DNA of 64,000 nucleotides from Metaphire vulgaris (GCA_018105865.1 CM030861.1:2765484-2829483), one strand, 5' to 3'; positions 1 through 12,160 are shown, counted from the stretch's first letter. The notes: generated from the letters alone by a model not told the origin. Program-made: numbers and translations.

Positions 1-87
1 GGAAATGGCCGATGGAAGGAACTCCTAACAGGCCTGCATGGAAATGGCCGATGGAAGGAACTCCTAACAGGCCTGTATAAAACACTG
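1..87. repeat. End of a MITE with internal tandem duplication
   Basis: A 36-bp block at 1-36 is repeated at 40-75 (39-bp period). The second copy runs into AGGCCTGTATAAAACACTG, the same terminus as the complete MITE at 1383-1568, so this is the 3' end of another copy cut by the window edge. 88-376 shows no gene. Confidence 0.6.
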
Positions 88-376
88 AGCCGAACGCCGC
101 GCGGGGAAACGACGACGCCGACAGCAGAACGGATCTCCATCCGCGAGAAGCTGAGGGAGGGAGTTAACCTTCAGAGCCTACGACTATGCGCGGCGGCGGC
201 CATACAGACAGTTTGCCTTTAACGCGGCGGTCGAAGCCTTTTCTGTGATAACAAAGTTCGTCTTTCTTTCGCTCTACAGCGTCAGAACTATGCGCCAGCC
301 CATATGCAGATGGACCTAAACTTAGGCGGCCTATGCAGCGCCTAGAGGCCGATTGTCACACGCCAACCCTCTAGGA

Positions 377-1271
377 CAGCGGTGTCCAACCTTCATGCTC
401 TTGCGGGCCGCACAGAAATGTTTAGACCCTTGGCTGGCCAAGCAAGTTGTAGCACTTAATATTGCATAATTATGATATATGTACGCATGCCATATAAAAC
501 TGTTATAAAATAATCAGAAGCGTCATTTAGGGGTGGGGGGAGGGAAGGTGCCGGGGCCCCAAGGAAATGAAGGAATAATGCATTAAGTAGTGTAAGACTA
601 GGCCTATAGTAAGTGTTAACCAAAAAATAAAAAAAACACTTCGGTGGTAACTGCTATAAACAGCTATATTGCTATAATATTATTATTTTAACATAGTATT
701 CCAGGTTAAAATTAAGTAGCAAGTAAGTATTAGTATTCTACCGGCTTAGTGTCTTAGTTAGATTTAGTAAGGCTATATAGTGACAATCATTCGAGTGATT
801 ATGTTCAATTTCAATCTAATGATCCATTCTATTCTATTGAGTGAAAACTTTCTAATCTAGTGCGAGCACTGCGGAAAAGGATTTTCTCTAACAATTCCAG
901 CAATATCAATATCAATGATTGTGGCGCCAAGTCGTATACAAGAAACGAAAGTGTTTTTACTTTAGCAAACTGCTCAAAATCATCAAAATGGCGTCAAATT
1001 TGAATTGAGCGAGAACGAGGCTCGCAGCGAGATGACAAATGTAAGCAAGTTAGTAATAAGTAGCAAATACGTAAGTTTAATTACCACCGTCACCTGTGGT
1101 GTGGATAAGTAAGCAATTTGGTAACCTCCTAGTCCAAGTATAGTCCTATAAAATAACGGTAATAACCGGTCCTATAGCAAAAATTGTTATTTTCCCAAAC
1201 TCGGTGGCGGACCGGATGAAACTGGTCCGCGGGCCGGATCCGGCCCGCGGACCGCCAGTTGGACAACCCTG
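377..1271. mobile_element. Non-autonomous hAT-type transposon, 895 bp
   Basis: It starts CAGCGGTGTCCAAC and ends GTTGGACAACCCTG, an imperfect terminal inverted repeat. An exact 8-bp direct repeat, CTCTAGGA, flanks it at 369-376 and 1272-1279, the hAT target-site duplication length. A 30-bp perfect palindrome centred on GGATCC lies near the right end (1224-1253). I found no transposase fragment. Confidence 0.85.
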
Positions 1272-1382
1272 CTCTAGGAAGACGCTTTTATGCAGGAGAC
1301 TTGGGTAGCCGGACCCAGCGGAACATCCGTCTCCGAATACATGGAGACAACAGACTGGATGGCGCCCAGACTGACAATTACG

Positions 1383-1568
1383 CAGTGTTTTATCCAGACT
1401 CCAGGACTTGGGGAGGGGGAATTGAGGCTTTCGGGGGAATCGTCTTGGTTGGAGGGGAAAAGACACAGTTCAATGCAAAATTTGTGTAAGTACTGGGATT
1501 TTGGGGGGGGGGGGGATTTTGAAGTTTGGGGGGAATCTCCCCTCCTAACAGGCCTGTATAAAACACTG
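1383..1568. mobile_element. hAT-type MITE, CAGTGTTTTATCCAG family
   Basis: Ends are CAGTGTTTTATCCAG and GCCTGTATAAAACACTG. An exact 8-bp TSD, CAATTACG, lies at 1375-1382 and 1569-1576. A related copy is at 58633-58786 and a partial one at 1-87. The centre has a run of G (about 1503-1514). Confidence 0.85.
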
Positions 1569-1619
1569 CAATTACGTCGGTGATTTTCCAGCGGAAACAT
1601 GTACACACTGTGTACTACA

Positions 1620-1813
1620 CAGTGGCGTATTTAGGCATGTTCAACTTGTTCCACGGAACAGGGACCCTACACATAAGAGACCCCCACATAGTGACTGATG
1701 TGACATTTTTTGCTCGTCACAATGCGCAGCGAGGGAGGGAAGGGTAGTCTGGACAAGACCCCAGGACATTCGAAAGTTGGAACAAGACCCACACAATCCT
1801 AAATACGGCCCTG
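1620..1813. mobile_element. MITE with CAGTGGCGTATTTAGG terminus
   Basis: The left end CAGTGGCGTATTTAGG is inverted at the right end (CCTAAATACGGCCCTG). I could not read a TSD. The reverse complement of GTGACGAGCAAAAAA, the shared module seen in other MITEs here, is at about 1709-1721. Confidence 0.55.
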
Positions 1814-2196
1814 CTTGTGCATAGCCTACATAGGCTACATGGCGCTACACAATCAATGACCAGCAGTGGCGTAGCCAGAGTTCCGGAATAGGGGGCGGGT
1901 AATCACATAGATATTTTTTAGTAAAAGTATCCGAATAACAGAAATGCTCGTCAATAACTTAACACATTCACGTGTTCTCTTCAAACATACAACCGGTACC
2001 TACACCCTCCCCCTCCCCCAATTTCTTGGCGGTTTTGCGCAAGTTCCAAGACCTGTCCCAGATAGAATTTAGGGGGGGGCGTTAGTCGTTACTACGCCAT
2101 TTATGACTAACGGAACGAGATAATTTCGTTCTAAATTCTCTAAAACAAGTCGGGTCTCGAACATAAGTCGGGTCTCTAATACAAACCGGAGGCAAG

Positions 2197-2551
2197 CAGT
2201 GGCGTAGCGAGGTCTCGTCGCGTGCCGCCCATGGCTCCTGTAAAAAATGCCGCCCCAACCTGCTCCTATTATTATAACTGACAATCAAAAAAAAGTTGGT
2301 CGCGGCCGAATTTACCGCCCCTTCTAAATTTTGCCGCCCCTTCGCTAAAACTCTTCGACAACCCGACTCAATTTGCCGAAAAAGGTAATCGCCGTTCAAT
2401 TTCCGCCCCTTTCAAATTTTGCCGCCCCTTCGCTAAAACTCTCCGACAACCTGACAAGCAAAAAAAGTCATCGCCGCTCAGTTTACCGCCCCTTCATGTG
2501 TGCCGCCCATGGCTCGAACCATAGTATAGCCATTGGCACGCTACGCTACTC
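2197..2551. mobile_element. hAT-type MITE, CAGTGGCGTAGC family, 355 bp
   Basis: It starts CAGTGGCGTAGCG and ends CGCTACGCTACTC (last bases decayed). An exact TSD, GAGGCAAG, lies at 2189-2196 and 2552-2559. A copy of the recurrent module at about 2451-2475 (CTGACAAGCAAAAAAAGTCA) and a degenerate one near 2375-2392 are inside. Another family terminus, CAGTGGCGTAGCC, is at 1864 without a recognised partner. Confidence 0.85.
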
Positions 2552-2559
2552 GAGGCAAG

Positions 2560-3580
2560 TCATTTGTTTTGCTAGAAGCCGATAGCTTTTACAGTATAGG
2601 CCTATAATAGGGGATTTGCGGTTAATTCGAAAGCATTTCTTAGAAGGACCTTTTAAAAATCTGCAGTGATACACAAAATGTGCAGCGATGAAACGAAAAT
2701 GTGCACTTGTGCAGTGTTAAAATGACAATTTTCTGTGCTTTGCCTTTGTGCAGTGATTACTTTTCCGGACGACCTTTTTGCTTGTTTTTTACTCGCATCT
2801 ACACAAATTTTCTGAGTTTATTGGAGTGATAAATTTTCATTGAAAATGCTCTGTTTCTAAGACGTAGGCTATTTATACATTCCGTAATCGAAAAATGACC
2901 AAATCATCGGCACTTGGGCTGACAGCAATTAGAACGGATCCCGGATTTTTCCGATAATAGACAGCATAGTCAGATAGCAGCTACACAAGTCACAGGGTGA
3001 CAGAAACATCAGGTGTAGTGAATCAAGATGAATCCCTTGAAAAAATGAATCCCACCTCATTATTACATGTACATGTATAATAAAGAATCTCTGCATAGAA
3101 TTTATACTGTCAACAATAATTTTTAAAAAACAGCACATTTGTATACAAAATTTATACGTTTCCAGATCTTTATATTAGCCTATATATTATGTGTTTGATT
3201 TGACTTTTTTGACTTACATACAGTGGCGGATTTCTGAGTGCAGTGGCACATAACTTAATGCTACATACATTAAATAACAAATGGTTGCATGATTTGCCAA
3301 ATCCTAACTGTATTTCTTATGGCATGTTTAATAACTGTATTTAACTTACGAAACTTCATCTTTTGTACTTTTGCAAAATTTAATATCTCTATGAAATCAT
3401 TTTATAAATTATACTTCGTATCATTATAGGGAGTTATGAAAATTCAGAGGAAGTTAAACTTAATATTCTACATGTAATAAAGAGATGGGAAGTCTTTTTT
3501 ACACGTCTAAAAATGACTTGGAGGATTCATCTTTAAGCGGATTCATTTTAATTCACTATACCGGTCGTTCATTGCACTTG
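2560..3580. other. Intergenic DNA, no feature recognised
   Basis: AT-rich sequence on which I see no convincing coding potential, splice-linked exons or transposon ends. An isolated CAGTGGCGGATTTCTGAG near 3222 looks like a single decayed MITE terminus. Confidence 0.4.
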
Positions 3581-3873
3581 TAATGGCGTAGCGAGGGTAT
3601 CAGGCGTCCCCGGGCGAAACCATACTGATGGCGTCCCCTGACTGCAAAATTCAACTTCGGGAAATTCCTGACAAGCAAAAAAGTCGTCCCTACTTATTGC
3701 CTTATTTCACTTGATAATTGGGCCTATCCCTGACAGCCAAAAAGGTCGTCACCACTTATCGGTGCGAACTACCCGCGTAATGTCCTTTGCCACCCTGACC
3801 CAAAACCCGATTTTGATGTCCCCACACCTCGGCGCCATGGGGAATATGCGCCCCGCCCCCAGCTACGCCACTG
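3581..3873. mobile_element. hAT-type MITE, CAGTGGCGTAGC family, 293 bp
   Basis: The left end is decayed (TAATGGCGTAGCGAGG); the right end is GCTACGCCACTG. The TSD is TGCACTTG (3573-3580) versus TGCACGTG (3874-3881), 7 of 8. Two copies of the shared module lie inside, near 3668 and 3729. Confidence 0.8.
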
Positions 3874-4003
3874 TGCACGTGACACGAAATGGAGGCCCAG
3901 AAATGACCGTAGGACTCACGCACGCACGGATCTAAATGAAGATCGGAATCTCATAAAACGATGAAAGCGAAATGAATCGCGTCAGAATAGTTTCAGTTGT
4001 TGC

Positions 4004-4211
4004 CAGTAGCGTAGCCACGGGGTTGTTTGGGGTTGTTCAAACCCCATTTCGAATAATATGACCAACGCTGCGGGCAACGCAATTTATGTAAATCCGTTGA
4101 CTTTTGGTTGAAGGAGGGGTAGTGGGGGGGGATCGACCGCGGCTTCAGTGTTCAGTTGCATATAGTGCCTCCGTTAACAACCCCATTTTGCATAAGCTGG
4201 CTACGCCACTG
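4004..4211. mobile_element. hAT-type MITE, CAGTGGCGTAGC family, 208 bp
   Basis: Ends are CAGTAGCGTAGCC and GGCTACGCCACTG. The TSD is GTTGTTGC (3996-4003) versus GTTGTTAC (4212-4219), 7 of 8. No shared module is obvious in this copy. Confidence 0.8.
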
Positions 4212-4596
4212 GTTGTTACTGTCGCTAATTTCATCATTTGGGCTTCATAAAAGAATTTATCAACGATTTGTCATGCACAGATTCATTACCCCCATCGGTG
4301 AACTTCGAGCACCACTTTCCATATTGGCGTAGACCTATGGCCAGTGTTCCGCAATACGAGGGAAGGCAAATCGAGTAAAAATGCGCGTGAAAAACGGATC
4401 GTCGTCAAAGAGATTCTTAGCAATTTCGCATATTAATCTTCGATCATTCTGCCTCCCCCAAATTTCTCAACTGTTTTCCCAAATTCCACGACTGGTCTCA
4501 AGCAGCATAGGGGCGTCCTCCGTGCCCGAAGTTTGAGACCAAAACCCTGTCTCAAAAACGAGACAAAGACTTTAAAAACTTAGTCTCGAGAGTCGA

Positions 4597-4911
4597 CAGT
4601 GACGTAACGTGGTGGGGAGGGGGGGGCGATGCCGCGATGGGGCAATTTGCAGAAATCAACCCGTGCCCCGGAAGAAAATGGACCCTGAAGAGTGGTTGCA
4701 ACTTACTAAACAATGATTTGTTTTTACAATTGACTACTATTTCAATATTACTGCAACAAAGTGAAAGTGAGTAAATATTGAATTAGGGAGTAAACCTTAT
4801 TTTAGACTGGTGTAATCTATGTTATCCTATAGTGGCCCCCATATCCTATAGGGGCCTCATATCAAGGATACCCTCGTCCCTCGGGCCCCCGAAAGTAACG
4901 CTACGCCAATG
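4597..4911. mobile_element. hAT-type MITE, CAGTGGCGTAGC family, 315 bp
   Basis: Ends are CAGTGACGTAACG and CGCTACGCCAATG. The TSD is AGAGTCGA (4589-4596) versus AGAGTTGA (4912-4919), 7 of 8. The short stretch 4212-4588 shows no gene. Confidence 0.75.
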
Positions 4912-5010
4912 AGAGTTGAAGACCACAGCACTGGAATTTTCTATGCAGTGAATGCATCATCCACTCCAGTCCATAGTAATCGGTAAACTACTAAACTACA
5001 GCGTAATTTA

Positions 5011-5132
5011 TAATGGCTTAGGAGGCATTACTGCCGGCGTGAAAGCCACTATAGGGGCGCCAATCCGACTTGAACCTCGTTCCGTTAGTCTACTGCTCCA
5101 GCGTCTAACCCACTCTGCCATCTTCTGCCCCT
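5011..5132 (-). mobile_element. tRNA-derived SINE with LINE-like 3' hairpin tail
   Basis: On the minus strand it begins with a tRNA-like head. A pol III A-box-like stretch (TGGCAGAGTGGGTTAGACGC) is near 5101-5120 and a B-box-like GGTTCAAGTCGGATTG near 5061-5076. The spacing resembles a class-II (Leu/Ser-like) tRNA. The tail (5011-5052) is an imperfect hairpin bounded by AGTGGCTT and its complement, the fold that ends LINE copies in this window. A second copy is at 27908-28032. Confidence 0.75.
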
Positions 5133-5159
5133 AGTTTTAGGCCTATTTTTTTAAATTGT

Positions 5160-5707
5160 ATTATCTATTTCGGAAGTGAATTATTTTTGTCGTACGTTTA
5201 ACTGTTTGTACAGTCGCAGCAGAGCTGCCGCGACTGAATTAATATGCGTTAACCTGGTAAAGAGCTACTGTCTACCTATTGTATTGTATGGCATGGAAGC
5301 CACAGGTCCAAACAAAAGTACTCTTAATGCTCTTGACAGATTGATTCAAGTAGCTGTTTGTAAAATTTTTAAAACACGTGAGGCAGATAATGTTGATTAT
5401 ATGATATATCAGAGTTTTAATGGGTTTGGAAAGTATACATGTTGCTGTAAAAAAGCGACAAGCATCCTTTGTCAATAAATATGCGAAGAAGCCACTGTAT
5501 TTGCTGAGTGCATTGCTAGAATTTGTCTGAGGGCAGAGGCTGGCTGGATGGGCAGTGCTAATGGCTGCACTGTGTAAAGTTTGTGCTTAGTTTATTAGTT
5601 TATTATTAGTTTGATTTTATTTGTTTTTTCAGTTGATTTGTGTTATTCCTTGTTTGTGTACTATTTTTTTGATGCTGTGCTTGTCACGAATAAAGATTAT
5701 TATTATT
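5160..5707 (+). mobile_element. LINE 3' fragment (RT C-terminal end)
   Basis: The frame starting near 5176 reads a LINE C-terminal segment (LVKSYCLPIVLYGMEATGPN) and is followed by TGCTGTGCTTGTCACGAATA and a short ATT tail at 5690-5707. The same GATGCTGTGCTTGTCACGAA terminus recurs at about 50569. The copy is 5'-truncated and closes with stops. Confidence 0.7.
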
Positions 5708-5711
5708 TAAA

Positions 5712-5780
5712 AAGTCGATTTAAAGCGATTTTAAGTGTCTTAGCTAGAGGCATCACTGCCTGTGTGAAAGCCAATATTCG
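5712..5780 (-). repeat. Degenerate SINE/LINE 3' hairpin tail
   Basis: GGCATCACTGCCTGTGTGAA with flanking partial arms matches the tail of the SINEs at 5011 and 27908. The head is missing. 5870-6357 holds nothing I recognise. Confidence 0.45.
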
Positions 5781-6349
5781 ACCTGTTAATTACGAGTGCA
5801 ATGTCATTGATATGCGACATATGCCATTATGTAAATTTACAATAAGCTTATACTGCATCCTCGTGTAGCCATTGATATATGATGCTGATTCCAATAACCA
5901 CGCATAACAAATTTGCATCAACCGTCCACAGCATCTGCAGATTCAGAGCTTAAAGCAGTTATTTATAGATCATGGAATTTCCATTTTGAAAACACGTCCG
6001 CAGCTTGTTTCCAGCCAACCACAAGAGAGATCCATACGCTCCGATGCTAGAGCCGGGCAGCCGCCAGCCTCAGGCCTCGATTCGTAGCTATTGGAATTTC
6101 CCAGTTTTCCAGAAGTCACCTTTCTATTTGGGAAATTTTCACGTTACGCAAGATGAGATCAACTGCTGAGTTCAGCAAATCCCAATCATCTTTGATAAAT
6201 GAAACTTTAATAACATAAAACCACATTTTACAGCAACTAAGCAGATGGCGTATATTGCTTATCGTAAAATGCTGAAAAGCTGTGGAGTAGATAATAAATG
6301 TCAGAATTGCTGCTGCTGTTGCTGGAAGTAACAAAAGCAAGGCAATATC

Positions 6350-6357
<8 letters not shown>

Positions 6358-6445
<88 letters not shown>

Positions 6446-6510
6446 GGACGGACAGACAGAGTGATAGACTGATAGAAAGAGACAGACAGAAAGAGAGAAA
6501 CAGACAGACA
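6358..6510. repeat. Microsatellite (GA)n then (CAGA)n
   Basis: Pure GA repeats run to about 6403, followed by CAGA repeats to about 6445 and an imperfect tail to 6510. Open frames across it are low-complexity and not genes. 6511-6953 has no recognised feature. Confidence 0.95.
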
Positions 6511-6953
6511 TGTGTGCATTTATTAGCAATAATTAATTATAATTGTCGTATTGTCATAAAACAAACATATCTCTGAAACTTCTGAAAGGCGTTTTTTTCA
6601 CGTATGGCTCCTAGAGATGAGGGCGTTGTGAATGAATTTCCTTCTCGGGGCATTGGTGCACGGACGTAAATCCCGGGGGTCTGGAGGGGGGACGGTCCAA
6701 TCCAATAATTAGTCAAAGGGGATATAGTATCGTCTACCTCCCTCAATATTCGGCAAATAGACTACACTATAGCATACTTGTATTTAATAGACTAAGCTTA
6801 TTTGTTTCATAGTAATATTAGTAGTAGTAGTTAGGTTTCATATGTCAATAACTTCTACTTCTTAATTTCAAAGTGTGCGATTTCATGTCCAAAATGCACT
6901 GAAACTCACCTACGAACATCTATTGATTTCAAACAATTTTCCCGGGGTTATAC

Positions 6954-7895
6954 CAGTGATGTTAACAAGGACTGACCCCCCAAGGACGAGGATAAGGACA
7001 AGGACCGACCCCCCAAGGACGAGGATAAGGACAAGAACTGACTCCCCAAGGACGAGGATAAGGACGAGGACCGACCCTCCAAGGACTAGGACAAGGACCA
7101 GGACTTACCCCTCAAGCACAAGGACCACAAGGACTGACCCCCAAGGACAAGGATCAAGGACAAGGACCGATCTCTGTTTTAGATAAAAAAAAGTCAGAAA
7201 GGAAAAAAGCAAAAACAATTTCAAATCGAATCACAAAATCATAAAAGCAAAAAAAGAATGTTGCAAAACATAATTTAGTCAACAGCAATGTTGCATTTCA
7301 AATAAACAAGTGTTTCCAACAGCTGATCAGTCATGCACGCACGATGAGGCCTAATATTATGACACCACTTTGCGAAAAAACTCGTTCAACTGCCAATCTC
7401 CATTGCTGATCATGATTTGTTCCATTCCTTTGTAAGTTTGTAGACAATGACACCAGTATTTTAAGATACAACTAAAGAATAATAGAAATTTTAAAAACGC
7501 ATGCGTCTGGTTCATACGCTTTCAAACAGGAAATGGAAGTTCAGCTGCTCAACTGGTATTATAAAGGGAACAATGACTACACATTTAGAATAACTCAAAG
7601 CAAGTATGTAAATATGAATCCAAATACTACTCTTACCTTGGAACATAATTATCAGAACAATTGAAAATGGTATGCAAGTAATTTGGTCCTTATAAGGATT
7701 TTTCAAGGACTAAGTTACAAGGACCAGAACAAGGACCGATCTGCAAGGACGAGGATAAGGACGAGGACTGAGCCCCCAAGGACGAGGACAAGGACGAGGA
7801 CTGAGTCCCCAAGGACGAGGACAAGGACAAGGACTTCAAATTGGTCCTTAAGGAGTCCTTAAGGACAAGGACCAGGACAAGGATTAACATCACTG
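6954..7895. mobile_element. hAT-type element with AAGGAC subterminal arrays, 942 bp
   Basis: Ends are CAGTGATGTTAACAAGGAC and its inverse ending TTAACATCACTG. The TSD GGTTATAC is exact at 6946-6953 and 7896-7903. Both flanks carry degenerate tandem AAGGACRAGGA units (about 6965-7175 and 7727-7885) in the same direction; the middle is unique AT-rich DNA with no coding frame. Confidence 0.85.
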
Positions 7896-8122
7896 GGTTA
7901 TACCCCCGTTTAAGGGGAGGGTTGGAGGGAGGGGACGGGAAGGAGGGAAGCTGCTTCCAGCAGCCAGAGGGATGGGCGCCCCTGCCAATGCCTAACTACA
8001 TCCCCCCACAGAGGTGGCTACTGACATTCGGCCAAGTCAAGGAAGTCAATCTTCCTCACCTCTGTGACAAAAAAATGCATTCACCGTCAACATGCCCTCC
8101 TCCCCCCACTGCTCCCGGTCAC

Positions 8123-8326
<204 letters not shown>

Positions 8327-9250
8327 CTTCTTTAGCGCCATTGTAGTAGTACATCTGCACCAGTCGATGGTCGCTTCGGTAAATAATATTAGTCGTGATC
8401 TTGTCCGTGGTGAATCGAGGTTGTAATCCAGAGGTCAGTCCATACTTCCATATTCCAGGCTAATTAAGTCGGATATGCAGTTAGGAATAGATCGATGTGT
8501 TTTAAGTCTAGACCTGAAGCCGCACCCTGGTTAATACTATAGGCCTACTCATTAGACCTGATCTAGCTTAGTGAGATCAACATGCTTGCAACTAGTACTA
8601 CAGAACTGTTCTCTGCCAAACCAAGTCCCGCAATCATGCTAAAATACAATTAGATAAAAGTATTAATAGATTCAAATCATTCAACAAATAGTTTATTTAC
8701 TCACATGCTGGCATCTTTAATGATAAGCTTTGCCAGGTTTGCTTTAGTATGTTTTACTTATATTATTCTTAGATTTTATCTATATCGGTCTGCGTTCTAC
8801 ACACTACATCCGTGCAAAATAATCTTAGACCCAATGGCGTAGCCAGGATTTTCGGAAGGAGGGGCAGTGGCGTAAACCTGGCGTCAACATTGGGCGGATA
8901 GAATCATCGATAAGAGAGAAACAGACAGACAGACCCCACAGACACAATCAGACCCCTTTTCGTCTCCCAAATCAATCAATCAATCAATCAATCAACTTCT
9001 ATGGTGCCACTATCATAGTGTCAGCCGATGGCGCACCAAATCCAGATAGAATTAGAGCCAGGTCAATCCGGAAGATCAGACAGAACAGCATCGCCCTCTG
9101 TCGTCCACCACTGGCAGGAATCGGTGTATTTTGTCCTAATCGTCTTAAAATAACCGAGATAACGACCATAAACAAAATAAAGCAAAATATGACAAGAGGA
9201 GACAAAAGACACGATTTATCCTCTGCAGTGGTCAGAGACAGGATGCAGTG
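8327..9250. other. Intergenic DNA with isolated MITE termini
   Basis: No gene recognised. Termini like CAATGGCGTAGCC (about 8833) and CAGTGGCGTAAACC (about 8866) have no matching right ends in reach. A short AATC tandem is at about 8972-8995. Confidence 0.35.
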
Positions 9251-9355
9251 TAGTGCTGTTACGGTTAACCGAACCCAACCGAAACCGCGGTGTTTCGGTC
9301 AAAACCGAACCGAAACCGACCGAGACTGCACGAGGTGAAACCGTTAACAGCTCTA
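9251..9355. mobile_element. Short MITE with ACCGAA repeats
   Basis: Left end TAGTGCTGTTACGGTTAACC and right end GTTAACAGCTCTA are inverted. Inside is a run of AACCGAA-type motifs around GGTGTTTCGGTC. The putative TSD ATGCAGTG/TTGCAGCG matches at 6 of 8. A related, incomplete copy begins at about 63670. Confidence 0.55.
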
Positions 9356-9700
9356 TTGCAGCGTTTCACTCACTGAGGCACCAAACTCCTGCCTATAAAT
9401 GCCCCACCTCTGGCAGTCAAGACCCCGTAATAAAGTCGGTCGAGAAACGAAGACTGGAATTATATTAGACCGGCGGTGCGAATCCTGGTGTCTGACGAGG
9501 ATCCGCGGTATTAAATCCCAGATCCCCAATCAGTACAGGAGCTGTTAACGTTATCAAAACACCCCACCACCAGACAGATCCCGCACAGTTCCCGAAAACA
9601 TCTCCCGGACTCCAGGTATCCGAGGACGAGATCAAGAAAGCGTATCGGCCTACCTGCTAGGGTGGTAAACTGCTTCGCACTCTTCAGGTAGGCTTAATTG

Positions 9701-9888
9701 CAGTGGCGGCTCTAGGATTTGGCAAGTGGGGGGCCGTTGGGGTGGCAACTTCTAATCATGGGGGCCAACCATTTGTTGTTTAATGTATGTAGCATTAAGT
9801 ATAGGGTCCCAACTGGGGGGCCACTGGGGGGCCAGGCACTCAATAGGGGGCACGGGCCCTCTGCCCTCCGCCGGTGGAGCCGCCACTG
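9701..9888. mobile_element. hAT-type MITE, CAGTGGCGGCTC family, 188 bp
   Basis: Near-palindromic element from CAGTGGCGGCTCTAGG to GGAGCCGCCACTG with exact TSD CTTAATTG (9693-9700, 9889-9896). Copies are at 11579-11764 (inverted) and 55370-55559. 9356-9692 and 9897-10139 show no gene. Confidence 0.92.
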
Positions 9889-10139
9889 CTTAATTGGGAT
9901 GCTCGGGAGGATGCGAATGTATAGTGCATGTGGCCAGACGCTGCCTAGAGAACATGCCAGAAGTTCACATCCTCGTCACTTGTGAAGCTCGATATTGCAA
10001 ATGCCTTTAATAGCATTCTTAGGGATATCGAGCTTATCGAATTAGGACAAATTCTGCCTGAGCTGCATGGCGGTCTACTGCGAACCAAACTACCTCAAGG
10101 GCCTATACATGTTATATAAAATATTTCAGACCAACGCCT

Positions 10140-10213
10140 TTGTGTGTGTGTGCGTGCGTGTGTGTGTTGTTGTGTGTGTGTTTGTGTTGTGTGTGTGTGT
10201 TTGTGTGCAGCTT
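10140..10213. repeat. Microsatellite (GT)n, imperfect
   Basis: Interrupted GT/TG repeats; open frames across it are Val/Cys low-complexity. Confidence 0.9.
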
Positions 10214-10232
10214 TTTAGTACGTGTCTGTATT

Positions 10233-10371
<139 letters not shown>

Positions 10372-10385
10372 TAATATAACAAGGT

Positions 10386-10428
10386 TTAAAGTGGTTCAGT
10401 AGGGACTGCCCTGTGTGAGAACCACTTA
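10386..10428 (-). repeat. LINE/SINE 3'-terminal hairpin
   Basis: AAAGTGGTTCAGTAGGGACT then GCCCTGTGTGAGAACCACT forms the stem of the LINE tail at 62858-62902, here reversed and preceded by (AAT)n. No LINE body is recognisable on its other side. Confidence 0.7.
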
Positions 10429-10956
10429 TACAGTGTCTGGATTTCTGTCTGTCTGTCTGCCTATTACCGCATTTTGCTTTGAACTTTGATTTAGCTCTAT
10501 AGCCCTCTACCGGTCGCTCTATCAGCTGCTGTTGTTTGACTCTACTATTGACATTCGGACGCTGCATCCTCCCGCCATTGCATCAACCATTAACCACGCA
10601 TGATGACTAAAAGGCTTTCCCCACGGATTGAGTTGATGATTCGTGGCGCATTTAACCATATACACCACTGCCGTTTAGAGAAAACGTGGTTGTTGTGGTT
10701 ATGCGGTGGCTATAAAGTACCTGAATCATATATAAGCGTCTTTATAAATAAGAGTATTATTTGAAAATTAGCCGAATACAGCGTTAAGTTCTCTTCGATT
10801 CAGAACAAAAGTTTCATGAAATTTTGAATCCGAATGTAATTGTAAAATTTATCGAACACTGTTGACATTAGCGAACGCTAGCGTAAAGGACTCTGTTGGA
10901 AGCTGAACTTCGTTGTTTTACACTTAATTATTACAAAGGCATTTTAATCAGTGAAG
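10429..10956 (+). promoter_or_regulatory. 5' flank of the IRF gene
   Basis: This stretch separates the LINE tail from the first IRF exon and must hold the promoter or 5' UTR if the gene is transcribed from here. TATA-like strings (TATAAAG at 10711, TATATAAG near 10729) are present in AT-rich sequence, so neither is firm. An in-frame TAA at 10945-10947 precedes the start codon. Confidence 0.3.
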
Positions 10957-12118
10957 ATGAGTGAGAATTTGTCGCGTGAGTCGTTGAGGTCGTCGAAAAG
11001 ACAGCGCAAGAGAAAGCGCAGAGAGAGCGAGTTCTACAGCGAAGACTCGGCGGTCGAGGTCGACATCGACTCCGGGTCTGACACGGAGTTCCGCTGCGGA
11101 TCGTCGAAGAAGAAGCGCCTCAGGAGGTCCGGGTCGTTGACGGCCAAACGCCAGGCATTCGGCAGCGGCTGGGGGACGTCGGCGGCGGCGGACTGGCCGA
11201 CCAGATACGGCGGCGGCGGCGGCGGCGGTGAGAAGCTGCTCCTCCGTCAGTGGCTGCAGAGACAGGCGGACGACGAAACGATTCCGGGACTCTCCTGGTT
11301 GGACAAGGACAAAACTCAGATCCGAATTCCGTGGAAGCACGGATCGAGGACTGGATGGACGATCGAAGACTGCCACGTCTACCGCGCCTGGGCAGTACAC
11401 ACAGGTACTGTAGGCAAATTAAAGCTCGGAGCTTTAAAAACATAATAATGTGATTTTAAGTGGTTTAGGAGGCTAAGTGTGAAAACCACTGATGTAACCA
11501 TCTGCATTCAATAACCTAGTCGAGATAGCCTTTGAATCCGTTTACTGTTTCAACTGTGTGATTTGAGACCATTTGGAACAGTGGCGGCTCCACAGGGGGG
11601 TCCGGGGGGCCCGTGCCCCCCTATTGAGTGCCTCTTTCAGTGGCCCCCCAGTTGGGACCCTATACTTAATACTACATGCCTAACAACAAATGGTTGGCCC
11701 CATGATTAGAAGTTGCCACCCCAACGCCCCCCCCCCCACTTGCCAAATCCTGGAGCCGCCACTGATTAGGAATCGGCTTTAGTCTTGAATTCAGTTTTTT
11801 TATCATTAGACAGCACAACATTTGGGAATTTAGCAGTAAAGTGTCAAAAGGAGTAGAGCCAGTGAAGCTGAAGCCCATAATTTCCATTACCTTGCAACAT
11901 TTCATAATCCTGAGCATTGACGTGTTTGTGACATCATTTGTCAGAATATTTAAGCAACTTTGATCCATTTGCTGAACTATTAGCATACCTATTCTGAAAT
12001 AGGTGAAACTTTAGCATTTAGAGTTTTAGACAGAACTATTAGATTATTTCTATATGATCAACAGCAGATTTTAAGTTTCATATGAACTTTTATATTCACC
12101 ATTTTTTTAAATGTGTGT

Positions 12119-12160
<42 letters not shown>

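Noticed and set aside
5061..5120. A functional tRNA gene
   Set aside because: A- and B-box-like parts are present but the cloverleaf does not close, and a LINE-type tail follows; it is a SINE.
6116..6576. Frames rich in SLSL or RERE/TDRQ repeats
   Set aside because: GA/CAGA microsatellite.
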